A stretch of 64,000 nucleotides of DNA from Scleromitrula shiraiana (lineage: Eukaryota > Ascomycota > Leotiomycetes > Helotiales > Sclerotiniaceae), in assembly GCA_028455995.1 (NCBI GenBank), contig JABELC010000011.1:930001-994000 (forward strand). Direction: 5' to 3'. The notes under the pieces were generated by a model. It saw only the letters and a list, made by a program, of their open reading frames with translations, made no database searches and was not told where the DNA came from. The position numbers were made by a program, and so were the translations under genes. Shown in pieces: positions 20,831-32,575 of the stretch (positions are counted from its first letter, which is position 1; the number at the start of each line of letters is the position of its first letter).

Positions 20831-23800
20831 TCACCAAATCGACATTCTTCTTCCTCTTTTCCTCTGTCTCCCAACCACGGTCCTCAATTTCCCATTTTCC
20901 ATCACCTCACCCTTTTCACCAACCCCATCCCCACCTAAATCCCCCAAACTTTCCATCCAACTCGTCTTCCTCTCTTCTCTGAACATCTCGCTCCTAACTC
21001 TAAAGCCAACGCTTCTAGATCTAACCCCACCCGTCAAATGCCCACCATCTGCTCTCATCCTCCTCCTCTCCTTTTCCAATTCCTCCAAGCGATTCACCTC
21101 CCTCACCACACTCTTGACTCTCTCCCTAGCCAATCGACTAATACGACTATTGAAACTTTCGCCCCCTATACTCTTCGTCTCTACACTCCTCAAACTACTC
21201 CTTCTACCTATACTTTCTCTCCCCAAATTACCATCTCTTTTCCTCCAAATACCCACCTCCGAATCCCATTCCCAATCCTTTCCATTCCATGTGTTATATT
21301 TATCAATCTTCTTTTTTGGTAATTCAAATTCAATCGTATGTTCCTCTTTTAGTTTTACTTCCTCGAAGACCCCATCATCAGCACTATCCTCCTCCTCGAT
21401 AACCTCCTGATTCGAAATCTGCCTAACATGAACACGAACCGGACTTGGTACTTTCAAGTCCAACAATACTTTCTCAGAAGCCAAACAATCAGCATAAAAT
21501 TCCGGATCCGCAATACTAATCTCCGAATCCTCAGCACCCCGTACAACTATGACGCCGTCAAAATCATCTTCACTCCCTCTGGCCTCCCCAGCTTCATTCA
21601 TGATAATCCCATCAATCTTCCTATCTTCGATCTCATCACCAAAATCAGAGGATCCATCCAAGTCCTCGTCAATATTATATGGATCCTTTGCTTTACCCTT
21701 CTTGACTGGCATTTCAGGTTCATCTCCACCGCCCATCAAATCATCATCGTCATCGAGGGCATATGGATCTTTAACTTTCCTTGATTTTCTGAGTGGAGCA
21801 TCGCCTCCACCTTTTCCGCCTGCATCATCATCATCATCATTCAAAGCATAAGGATCGGCAACCTTCTTCGCCTTTGGACCTTTCTTTCTGACCGGCATCC
21901 GCGGTTCCTCTGGCTCCTCAGGGCCCTGACTAAAGATATCTAACAAATCTGATACGTCTCCTTTACTCTGTGTAAGATCCAAAGCCTCATAGTGAGGTTT
22001 AATCTTTGCTTTCTTGATCTCCTCAACTCTCTTTCTCTCTGCCTCCAGATCATCTGCTTCATCATCAACCACTTCCGATGGTGGAGGCGGCGCTCGCATC
22101 GGTAACAATTCTAGCTCAGGATATTGGACTCTCCCATCCATAGTGATACTGCCCCTTCGTCCTAAGCTACCACTGTGAAAAGCATGTCTCTTCTGACCCT
22201 CCGCAATGCGGTAATCAAGCCAAGCAATTTTTATTCTTTGACTCCAGCGCTTGTGCCAAGTATCTGCTATTTCAATCGGATCCAACTCATCTGACTTGCT
22301 GGTAGGAATACTATTACCCATATCAGGACGTCTTCTAGCTCCAAAAGAATGTTCTATCTTCCCTTTGACGTCCTTGTTCAACAATGCAAAATCCTGTGCC
22401 GCAACCTGTTCGTTTGTGCCTGCACTCTCCACGCCTCTTGCTTCTCGTTCATGACTTGGGAAACGACACCATGCCGGAGGAAACTGTTCGATATGATGAA
22501 TTTTTGGCTTGCTTATCGATGCGAACTTTCGAGTCTCTTGCTTAGCTCGAGTCTGCACACCCGTAAGTTGGGCTTCCCAGTCTTTAAAGATGTCAACTTC
22601 TTCCTGCACTGATTTGCGCCTGGATGCGCCTTTGACAGCTTTCATCCACACATCTGCTGTATCGTCTTGGCTTGTGTCCATTCTATCTCTAGTAGAATCT
22701 CGGTTCCGGGCACGTGGTCCTCTCCATTGGGGTGCTTCTGAAGTAGCTACTGCTGGTGCTACTGCTGGTGCTACTGCTGGTGCTACTGCTGGTGCTACTG
22801 CTGGTGCTACTGCTGGTGCTACTGCTGGTGCTACTGCTGGTGCTACTGCTGGTGCTACTTCAGAGGTCGCGCTTGGCTCTTTTTCCTTGTTTGTTGTATG
22901 GTGTCCCAAGTGTGGAGAATTGAAATATGTATCACCATGAGGAAGATGGGGTGTACGAGTAAGATGCGGTGTATGTAAATTAGCAAGGAAGGGTGCATGT
23001 AAAGCGAATGTACCAGTATGGGGCAGGTGAGGAGCGTGTAATTTGAAGTTGGAAAGAGGGGGGGATTGAGGTGAGACCGACGCAACTGTATGGACTTCTT
23101 CATCAATGTGCTGTTCTGATATCGATACATCAGTGATACCTGACTTATCACCAACATTCTGCGCAGTTGCCGGCGTCAGCTTTCTTGGACGCTGATAAGA
23201 ATCTTCAGAGAAAGATATTTTCTTGGGTTCATCACTAGCAACGCTAAGTTCTGGAACAGCAAGTAATGTTGCTCCGGAAACACGGCTCGCACGAGATTTT
23301 CTGCCGGCAGTTGATCTCAATTCATTTGTCGGTTCATCAGATGCACCATCCAATCCACCTAGACTTGCAAGTCTTCTGATCTTTCGTAAAGCGGAAAATC
23401 TGCTTTTGACAGGAGTATCCATCACATCACTTGTATCTTCAAGAGGTGTTGTTGCTCGTCCTTGTAGACTACCAGTCGGTGTCTTATTCGGATCAAGTGT
23501 GGGCCTTTTTCTCCCGATACTTATGGGAGTAGTAGGAAATTTATAACCAAAACCTATCCTATGCGGCGGTGGAGCAAGTAACAAATCATTAATGTTCCCA
23601 TCCTCGCGATTTCTTTTAATTGAAGCAAGTCTGACAAGTTTCTGAAAAGGAGACTTTGGTTGAGCCGGAGCTGGAAGGTTAAATTCTTCACGGAACTTGC
23701 TTGATATTGGTGTACTTGGACTTCTACGCGCTTCAGACGAAGCAAAACGTGTTTGAATATGACTTAGTTCTACTTCTCTTTCTCGAAAACTCGTGGTTTC

Positions 23801-25752
23801 GGAAGCGAACAGTGAACTTTCGTCGATTTGTCTGGCCGAGTATCGGCTTAATGGAGCATTTAGACTGGTCATTGATACATTAATCGTTGTTGGAGTATCT
23901 GTAACATTTGACGGCATGGGTAAAGAAGTAAGTGTTTCTTCAGTTACTACGAACGTTAGCAGGCGTTACAACTCAACAACATGAGGGGAGCATACTTGTT
24001 GTTTCTGTCTTTTCTACATTGCTTCTGTTGGTAGATGCCAACGAAAACAGCTCAACTAGTGAACATTCCGGAGAAGGCTGAATACTGTTTGGCATAGAAG
24101 GATAAAACGAAGATGTTCTATCTACTACCACTTTCCCCAAAGCTGGTGGAACACAATCACTCAAAGAGATCGAGGGGCATGATGGTATTGATATTATCTC
24201 CGACGGGTTTCGCATGTATCTAGCACGACTTTGAGATGTTGTACTAATATCTGAAGTTTCGCGATGATGCCCACCCCAACTCGCTAATTGAGGGGATGAG
24301 CAAGAGCTCTGTAGAAGACGTTTAGAGATATCCATATTCTGTAAATGAAGTGTTGCTGCATCACTTGCACTGCCGTCAACTCCACCAAAACCAGTATCCG
24401 AACGTGTTGGATGAGGAAATGACGGATCTGGCTGAGAGCTACCTTCAGAAGTAGTTACAGCTTCAGAAGACGATTGAAGTCCGTGACTTTTTAACCAACG
24501 TGATAGTGGTTGAGTACCGACTGTAGTGAGGTTTTTGGTTTCATTCGAAGGTATATCAAATTGTTGGCTTAACTTTCGAAGATGCTCGCCGCGATTTTGC
24601 GACGAGTAAGATAATCGCCAACTCGAAGAAGAATATGGATCGGGCGCAGATATGCTTGGCAATTTCTGAGCTCCAATAATAGGCTTTGAGGGCATAGGAG
24701 GGATATCGCTGTTTTTCCTCTTGGGTTGATATGCCACTGGCTGAAGAAGGCCCAATTCAACAGGTGCAGGACCAGGTGAACTATACGTTCGTGGCGGAGT
24801 CTTACTAGTCTCAAGCAAAACCTTGTTTGGCTCGTCATGATCAACATCTGAATGTAGATTTGTACGACTCGTCGATGAAAAGGGTGATATTTTATTATCG
24901 ACCTTGAGAGTGGAGGATGTTACCTCACTCTCATCAATTTTAAAAGTAGACATTAAAACTTTATTGTCATCAACTTTTACCGTAGCCAGAGAAGCTTTAC
25001 TTGTGTTATCTCCCAAATATAATTCCGAACTGTTTCCACAGGAATAATCAATCAGTTATTCTCTAATTCATCAGATCGATACAGAAATGATCATACCTTG
25101 TAAAAATAGGAAAATTACCACTATCCTCGGGCAAAATTGAATGTCTCTTCTTCCTGTTCTTAGCACATGATTCTCCAGGACATTCTACTGTGCTCAAAGT
25201 TTGAGCATCATCATCATATTCTCCCTCGTGACTCAATTCCTCCTCGATTCTCTTCTGCCTTAATCTTCTCAATTCTTTCCTTCGTTCAACTTCTTCCTCA
25301 CTCGTTCCTACACTACTTCTCTTTGCACTTCTCTTATCAAATCCTGAATCTCTGGAAAATGTCTTTTTCAGTCTGTTCTTGACGGCGTTCAAGGTTGCCG
25401 AGCTCTTCATAGGTTTAACTTGATGATAATCTTCGTCTTCATCATCTTCTCCCAATTCTTCATCTCTATCCTCATTCTCATGCCGAGACTTATTATCATC
25501 CAGATCGCCATTGTTATTGACGTCATCCGCAATATCTAACTCCTGAATTGGTTCGAAGATTGCTCTCAATTCCTTATTATCCTCCGTTTTAGATAATGTC
25601 GATGAGGCAGCTGTTCCCCATGAATTGACGACTTCTTGTGGTTCAGGACGAGATATCCGACGAGGAGTAGGAGTAGGTGATGCAATTGGTCGAGGTGAGA
25701 GTGTATCTGGAGAAGGTGGTTGTCGACTCGTGCAACAGCTTGAAGTGCCCAT
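20831..25752 (-). CDS. Large disordered fungal protein with N-terminal MGTSSCC lipidation-like motif
   Basis: Three exons join in frame: 25752-25097, 25029-23996 and 23937-20831; 1598 residues. The junctions read IFTSSELYLGDNTSK and EKTETTKTLTSLPMPSN. The start MGTSSCCTSRQPP fits an N-myristoylation pattern (Gly2, small residues) with adjacent Cys for palmitoylation, suggesting membrane anchoring (inference). A basic segment follows (LNAVKNRLKKTFSRDSG, then EEEVERRKELRRLRQKR). Most of the rest is Ser/Pro/acidic and disordered. Near residues 923-961 is a VAPA repeat. The C-terminal third has a Trp-containing block (ADTWHKRWSQRIKIAWLDYR), a PPPPSEVVDDE region, short DPYALDDDDD-type repeats and a charged coiled-coil-like stretch. 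No enzymatic domain was seen and no function is assigned. An ATG two codons upstream (25758) is also possible. Confidence 0.82.
22746..22858 (-). repeat. 12-bp coding minisatellite encoding VAPA
   Basis: About nine nearly identical 12-bp units inside the large gene, encoding alternating Val-Ala-Pro-Ala. The unit is a multiple of three, so copy-number change keeps the frame and length variation between strains is expected. Confidence 0.92.
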
Positions 25753-26247
25753 TTTCATTCACCACATTGTCACGACAAGATGGAATTGCAATTATCTTCG
25801 TCGGAATTGCGAGATCTTTTGCAATATTATGCCATGCTTGCTTTCCAGTTTATTTTCTTTTTGTGTGTTTGTTTTGAACTTGAGATGAAAAGGGAAAGGG
25901 TTGGGATTGAAGGGAATCAAAAGGAAAACATCAGACTACTGCTCCAAAGTGTGTACAAGAAGGAAAGAACGAAACGAAAATGATAAGTCAACCTACAGTA
26001 CCACCTACCTCAAACATTCGAATTCATAATTTTTGTATCTTTTCAGGCAAGAAAGAAGGAGAGTGGGAAAAACCAATGATTGATCTCAATCCACGGTAGT
26101 TTGAATCGATATTTATCAGAGCCGTCCATCCACAGCCTACAAACCTGACTTCTAGTTCAAGACAACCCTGATTGTGTATGGCAATCCACTCGAAAAGCCT
26201 TGAAATTTATTTCTTATTCTTAAAATCATCATCAAACAACCAATCTA
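25753..26247. promoter_or_regulatory. Upstream region of the large disordered-protein gene
   Basis: About 500 bp upstream of the start codon at 25752. No clear core-promoter element. A short AAGGAAAGAACGAAACGAAAATG purine-rich run lies near 25961-25983 (shown only as an observation). Confidence 0.3.
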
Positions 26248-26249
26248 AA

Positions 26250-26718
26250 TGTATAAATATATAAATATATAAATATATAAATATATAAATATATAAATAT
26301 ATAAATATATAAACATATAAACATATAAACATATAAATATATAAACATATAAACATATAAACATATAAATATATAAATATATAAACATATAAACATATAA
26401 ACATATAAATATATAAATATATAAATATATAAATATATAAATATATAAACATATAAACATATAAACATATAAACATATAAACATATAAACATATAAATAT
26501 ATAAACATATAAATATATAAATATATTTATATATAAATATATAAATATATAAATATATAAACAAATAAACATATAAACAAATAAATATATAAATATATAA
26601 ACATATAAACATCTAAACATCTAAACATCTAAACATCTAAACATCTAAACATCTAAACATCTAAACATCTAAACATATAAACATATAAACACATAAACAC
26701 ATAAACAAACAAACAAAC
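26250..26718. repeat. 8-bp minisatellite (ATATAAAY), about 470 bp
   Basis: Close to 58 tandem octamers. One position alternates between T and C in blocks (ATATAAAT runs, then ATATAAAC runs). A distinct ACATCTAA sub-block lies at about 26607-26672, and the end decays into ACAAACAA. The unit has no stop in any minus-strand frame, so it creates long artificial open frames there. Confidence 0.95.
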
Positions 26719-26739
26719 CAACAATCGTCCACTCCATCC

Positions 26740-27020
26740 CCATCCCCATCCCCACATCCTCCCACCCACCCACCTACCTCAATAAATCTCCCACATCCCA
26801 CATCCCACACCCATCTATTTCCATCCACACACCACACCACACCACACCACACCACACCACCAAACACCATACACAACATTCTCCACACAAATAACCAAAA
26901 AAACCCCCCATCCCATCCCATCCCAACCCAACCCAACCCAACCAAAAATCACCCATCTCACCTCACCTCACCTCACCTCATCTCATCTCATCCGTCCATC
27001 CATCCATCTACCAAAAAATA
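26740..27020. repeat. Cluster of pentanucleotide microsatellites
   Basis: Successive short tandem runs: CCCAT-like, ACACC (26826-26861), CCCAT/CCCAA (26906-26943), CACCT to CATCT (26956-26990) and TCCA. Each run differs from the next by single substitutions. No gene. Confidence 0.85.
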
Positions 27021-28153
27021 ATTTATAATTTCCACATTATAACCGTCATGGATATCTTGGCGTGATGGGGCGGGACGGATTAAGTGAGTTATCTGTGTTA
27101 TATATATATATATATACATACAGATAGATGCACAAGAGGAGGAGGAGGAGAAGAGGAGGAGGAGGAAACTGCACAGTGCTTCTATTGCTGTAGTTGATGG
27201 ACGGACGGATGGACGGATGGGATGGGATGGGATGAGATGAGATGAGATGAGATGAGATGCTACTACACACTGGCAGTAGCGATACGATTACTAGTTAATT
27301 ACTAGTATCATGCAAATAAATAAATAAATAAATGGAAGAGCCAACCAATGACTGCCAGTGTGGGTATTAAATCAAGTTACTAGTAGTTACCATAACATAA
27401 CATAACATAACATCATATCATATCATATCATAACATATCATATCATAGAATCAAATAAGCACACTAGCAAGCAAGGTAAGGACTCAGAAGTACAGAACGA
27501 GTGATCATCAAGTCAATATATTCGATTCGATATTGAGATATCTACCAAGTAGCGACTATACTGATATCCTCCACCAATTACCATTCATCCACCGGTCGAC
27601 CTCCTATTCATCCATTCGTTCCCAGACCTCAAAGATATATACAAGTTAATTCTCCGCCTCCAAACAACCATGCGATGCAACGATGAAAATGCCCCTCCCT
27701 CTCCAGATTGCCTGCCTGTCAGTCAACCAGCCAACCTCCCCAAACCCATTCCATATCCCTTCATACCATCCATCCATCCATCCATCCCTCCCTCCCACGC
27801 ACAAGAAACCAACCCAACGCCGTTCCATTTATGAGAAACCCCAAATCTTCCATCCTCGTGAAAAGTTGTTATGAAAATTCCCATACGCCTCATGAGAGAA
27901 TGATATCTCCATATTTTTGCCTTTTTGAATAAAAAAAAGAGCCGTTTTCCATCATTCCATGTCATGTCATAAACCTCCCAAAAAGAAAAATACCAAAAAA
28001 TACATGCTGAACATTAATTTAAGAAAAAGTGAAGAAAAGAAACCGAGAAGAATTGAAGTGGGAATATCTCTTAAACCCAAAATGCAAGAAGGGAAAACGC
28101 CTTAAATGTGTGTGCAGATAACTCGAATTTTTTTCGATGAGATGTAAAAAAGA
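27021..28153. other. Intergenic region with further pentamer repeats
   Basis: 3' side of the RGS gene. It holds a TA run at about 27100-27113, a GATGG-to-GATGA pentamer series at 27195-27259, a CATAA-to-CATAT series at 27391-27446, and CCAT runs near 27770-27790. No gene was recognised. Confidence 0.6.
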
Positions 28154-30319
28154 TTATGGAGAGACCCTTGCGCAGTGATCCATCGCGGAAGGATATGAAG
28201 ATGGGAGAGGAGATTCGTCAAAAGATTTCCGACCCGAAATATTGAGTACTTTATACAATAAACTCTTCTTCTTGCCATCCGCTCGTTTGTAATGCAAGTG
28301 TTGAACATCAGCTCGCGGCCCCATTGTTTTACAACTGTTAGGCAAACATCTAGTCGTAGCTTCTTGTTCCCAAGAATGATGACATTCGCTCTCGATGCTG
28401 CTTTTGCGATCCAGCTCTTCTTCCCAGCCATACATATCTGTACCGGAACTCATGCAGGAATGTATGCTTGCTGTTGAGCTTGCAACACTAGTATCTACAG
28501 TCGACACACCGGTTCGAGAAGATCGATCGTCAACGAGTGTGCTTGCCGTAGTAGCTGTGGTTACCAGACTAGTTCTCGATTCATGACCCTGCGAGTGTGC
28601 CGATATCCAGGTACCATTGTCTTCCTCAAAATCAAAGTCTGGATAGACTTCATTATCGTCAATAGATATCTCATCAGTAGATTTGCGTGGTTCTTCGCAC
28701 TCCGGTACCTTGGCTGGAATATAAAATGGCAAGCCAGCAACTTGCATTGTTCGTGCCTTGATATTTTCCTTTTTGTATCCATCTACGAACGGGCAACTTT
28801 TTGCGGCCACACCATCCCCTCCAATACTCTTACTCTCTATGTTCGCCCATGGTTTGGACAACAGTTGAGACCTACAAGACCCATATGAAAAATCCTTTTC
28901 GCTGCAAAGATGTGCTGATGCCATAGCTGAAGCTAATGAGGGTCGTCGACCTATAATCTCCACTGGTGAACCAGGATGAGCCACCATAAGTGGAGATGAA
29001 CCTCCGGCTGATTTCAAGGTCGTATCCACGCGAGATTTGGATGTCTTCTTGATCAAGGCCTGACTAGCCAGAGGGATTTCAGTAGGTTGAACGACTGGGC
29101 TGGGAAGAATAGAAAAAGCATCAGAAGGTGACGATGAAGCCTGTTCCCGTCATGAATGAGATCCAGCATTGTCATCATTTAAGTCCTTCGACCCAAACCC
29201 TCGAGAACTACTTGTGCTAGAACTCGATCCATGAGCCGACCTACTCTTTTTCCAGCCAAGTTTCGCGCCCATTTTCTTCCAACTATGCTCACCGCGAGAT
29301 GAGCGGGGACTAGTGCTAGGAGAACCACTAGCGAAACCGGTATCCGAAGTTGGTGGTGTTGTTGGTGGTGTCATCGGTTCCATGGAGGATGGTGAGTCAG
29401 TGTCATATGTAAGGCTTTCCGGAGCTTCAGATGAAGATACGCCTGATGATCCAGAAATGTATGCTGAGAGGCGAGTATTTGTTACGCGACCCAAAGCAGC
29501 AGATAAGTGCGATTGCTGAGATCGATGAGTCGGACCGCTATATGACTGCGAGACGACATCACCTGCAGGCGGACTGCCCTTTCTTGTTCGCGAGCGAGTA
29601 GGGGACGGTGATCTTTCGTCCAGAGATCCAGCCATGGAAGGATCCAGCATTGGCTCATCCGACACCCAGGGGCACGAATCTGAGCCACGTGATGATGGAG
29701 CAACTGAATTCAGAAACGGAACTAAGACGGATTCGTCCATCAACTCATATATTATCTTAACAGCTTGATCTAATTCCCTAGGATTTGGTGGTGTGTAGTC
29801 GTTGGATAGTCTCATGAGTTGGTCTCGAACATCCGAGGGTAGATTGACTTCTCGTGGTCCATTTGGCGCAATGTATGCATCCAATAACTTCTGCCACAGC
29901 ATCCGCACATACTCGCAATTTTGACTGTTTGGCGTTATTGGCGAATATGGATCTCTGCCAAAAGTCGATTGGTAGTGGTTTTTATATCTGGTAGCGTCCA
30001 TGGTAAATTCCAAAGTTTCCAAACAGTGGTTCTGCGACAAATATGCCATAAATGCACTTAGGGTCCATGGCGGTGGTGCAGCGTTCAGCAAGACTTCTGA
30101 TAATGTTGGTCGTCGTGGGCAGTAAGGACCCGGAAGTATCGCAAGACTTAAAGGCCTCGATGGCAGGAATTCTCCTGACGACATGAAACCTTCGTCGTCC
30201 GCGTCGCAGTCCGATAGAACAGACGAGCAACGCGGTGATGTTTCTCTCGATGTATAAACGTATAACGGTGGGGGTTTCCTTATTCTCGATTTTCTCATTG
30301 CGCTCCGAAGGTATCTCAT
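28154..30319 (-). CDS. RGS-domain regulator of G-protein signalling
   Basis: The start MRYLRSAMRKSRIRKPPPLYVYTSRETSPRC and the box from about residue 72 to 212 (PTLSEVLLNAAPPPWTLSAF, MAYLSQNHCLETLEFTMDA, MLWQKLLDAYI, REVNLPSDVRDQL, AVKIIYELMDESVLVPFL) identify an RGS domain, which accelerates GTP hydrolysis by G-alpha subunits. The continuous frame meets TGA at 29150-29152 (389 residues). Past it, the same frame is open for 331 more codons to a TAA at 28154. I favour an intron from 29292 (GTGAGC donor) to 29095 (pyrimidine-rich TTCTTCCCAGCCCAG acceptor), which removes the TGA and keeps the frame; exons 30319-29293 and 29094-28154 give 655 residues. Being 198 nt, the intron is a multiple of three. 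The C-terminal half is Ser/Thr-rich, with no second domain seen. Confidence 0.85.
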
Positions 30320-31460
30320 GGAGAGACCGGTCGCGTGTCTGTTTGGGTTTTATTTCCCTTCGAATTTGATGGTCTCCACCTTATTTATTTCGAGCAATTC
30401 CAATAAAGTAGTATATTTCGTAGAATTTATCGGGTGAGTTGAGTAAGCCCAGATGCTATCGTCTCCCTCTCATTTGTCAAAAGTAAATTAGTTGAAGTAG
30501 GTCGTCAAAAAGGGATGCTGAGGTGTTTGCTGCAAGGTACTGTAACTCGATTTGATCAACCCCACGTATAGGAATAAAGATTGTTGTAATGTCGTGAGAT
30601 GCAGGTAACCGCTATGTGCCGAAATTTGACAAGGGCGTTCTCCAATGACTTAAATCTAGTGTTGGGTCACAAGCGGGTAACAACAGAAAATGATGTCGGT
30701 TGATATCTTTCTGGAAACGAGTCTCCGAAGCTCGGGAAGTTGTGTTCAAAAAGCTAGAAACAAGGTCACAGTGGCGAGAGGCTGAATGAAACAGAGATTT
30801 TCTCGTATTGCGACGTCGGTGGGATTATAAATGTGACGTTCTATTATCAGAGCGGGCTGAAGAAAAATAATTGCGAGAATAATCCCTATTTTGAAAAGTA
30901 TCTCGTCGTCGTCGTTGTTGTTATTGTTGTTATTGCTTGGAGGAATAAGAGAACGGATGAAGTCTTGATTTAACTTCGGGTATCAAAGGCCAAGAAGGGA
31001 AAAAAGTGAACGATAGAAAAGCCAAGATAATAAGACAGTTTGTGAAAATGGTCGTGAGCGCCTCAATCCGATTTCTGAAACCAAATGGCAGGATCTAGAA
31101 TATGTATGGATGAATTGAATAATTTATGTCGAATACCGGTAATATATCTCTCCAGGGCTCTCTTTTTGAAGTATAGAAGTGGGGAAAGAATTGTATGCGG
31201 GACTATAAATAATAATAATAAGAGGCTTTAAATTGAAGCTTTGGAACAGTGTCAAGTTTTAGAAAATTTTGATGATGAATGGGAATTCGGAATTGGTGGG
31301 TAAAAAAAGAAGTCAACTCTTTTTTTTCTTCTTTTTTTTTTCTCGTTTTTTGAAACCCTTAAGAGTAATGTAATAATGAGGGTATAAAAGTCGATGAGGT
31401 AGAATAAGTGAGTAAGACCTTTTTATGCGTGTTTTGACGACGATGAACCGTTTCTCTCTT

Positions 31461-31512
31461 CCACACACACACACACACAGAGAGAGATACACGCTCTCTC
31501 TCTCTCTCTCTT
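31461..31512. repeat. CA / GA / CT dinucleotide repeats
   Basis: An ACACAC run is followed by AGAGAG and then a CTCTCT run, forming a compound microsatellite. Confidence 0.9.
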
Positions 31513-31973
31513 CCTATGGATCTCGTTTTTCTTTTAGTACGTCGTATGATAATTGTTAATTGAGGCTATGGAAAGGATCCTTTTTTAATTGGAAAAGAAG
31601 AATTGGAAAATCAATCGACTCATTCATAATAGGTAATAAATAATAGATAATAGAGATAATAGATAGGATAGGTACAACAGTAGTAAATATAAGTCGTGAT
31701 AATGAATGTGAGTATAAGAAGTAAAAAGTAAGAAGTGAGAAGTATGAAGTAATAAGAAGTAAAAAGTAAAAAGTAAGAAATAAGAAATAAGAAATAAGAA
31801 GGTAGTTTATTTTTGGTTTCGGATTACAAAAGAAGTAAAAAATGGTGGAATAATTAATAAGTTGAAGAAGAATCTTAGAAACGGTAGAACAAAGTGTGAA
31901 TTATGGATCTTCTATTTTAACTAAAGAATTTTAGCATAATAATGATAATGATATAATGGGTCTGTTGATTATG

Positions 31974-32100
31974 ATATGATATGAAATGGTATGGTATTGG
32001 TATGTATGGTATGGTATGGTATGGTATGGTATGGTATGGTATTGGTATGGTATTGTGGTATGGTATTGGTATGTATGGTATGGTATGTATATGGTATGGA
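31974..32100. repeat. GGTAT pentanucleotide microsatellite
   Basis: About 125 bp of GGTAT units interrupted by GGTATT and GTATGTAT variants. On the minus strand it yields artificial IPY-type frames. Confidence 0.9.
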
Positions 32101-32320
32101 TAGTTCACTTTACTCTGAAAACAAGTAGTCTCTCTAGTCTCTCTAATCTCTCTAATCGGCTAGTCTTTTGAATTCTGAATTCTGATTTCTGATTTCTGGT
32201 CCGTTTTCTGGTTTCCGTTTTCTGATTACCCGTTTTCTAACATCCTAGTATTTTCCTTCCTTAGGTCGAGATTTTCAAAAGGCCATTCTTTTTAACCTAG
32301 AAAACGGGGTTAAACCAGGT

Positions 32321-32354
32321 AAAAAAAAACAAAAAAAAAAAAAAAAAAAAAAAA
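32321..32354 (+). repeat. Poly(A) tract, about 33 bp
   Basis: Nearly uninterrupted A run with a single C. No transposon-like sequence is visible on its 5' side. Confidence 0.9.
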
Positions 32355-32446
32355 TGCAGGAAAAGATTGTTGCCCAGGTGAATAGTTATGGTGGCAGTAA
32401 CCTTTTTTTGTGCGGTAGTACTGTATGATAATTGGCTGTGATCTTG

Positions 32447-32575
32447 AAAAGGTGGGTATAGGTATGGGTATGAATGGGTATGGGTATGGGTATGGATATG
32501 GATATGGATATTGGTATGGATATAGGTATGGATGGGTATGGATATAGGTATGGATGGGTATGGATGATAATGATG
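32447..32575 (+). repeat. GGTATG / GGATAT hexamer minisatellite
   Basis: Imperfect 6-bp units (GGGTAT, GGATAT, AGGTAT) over about 130 bp. Confidence 0.85.

Noticed and set aside
20673..21410. 245-residue plus-strand open frame, Leu/Ser/Pro-rich
   Set aside because: Antisense to the large minus-strand gene and crossing the TCCAC microsatellite; composition follows from the opposite strand.
26207..26620. Three long minus-strand open frames (87-137 residues) rich in Tyr, Ile, Phe and Met
   Set aside because: They are a by-product of the stop-free 8-bp tandem repeat, present in all three frames.
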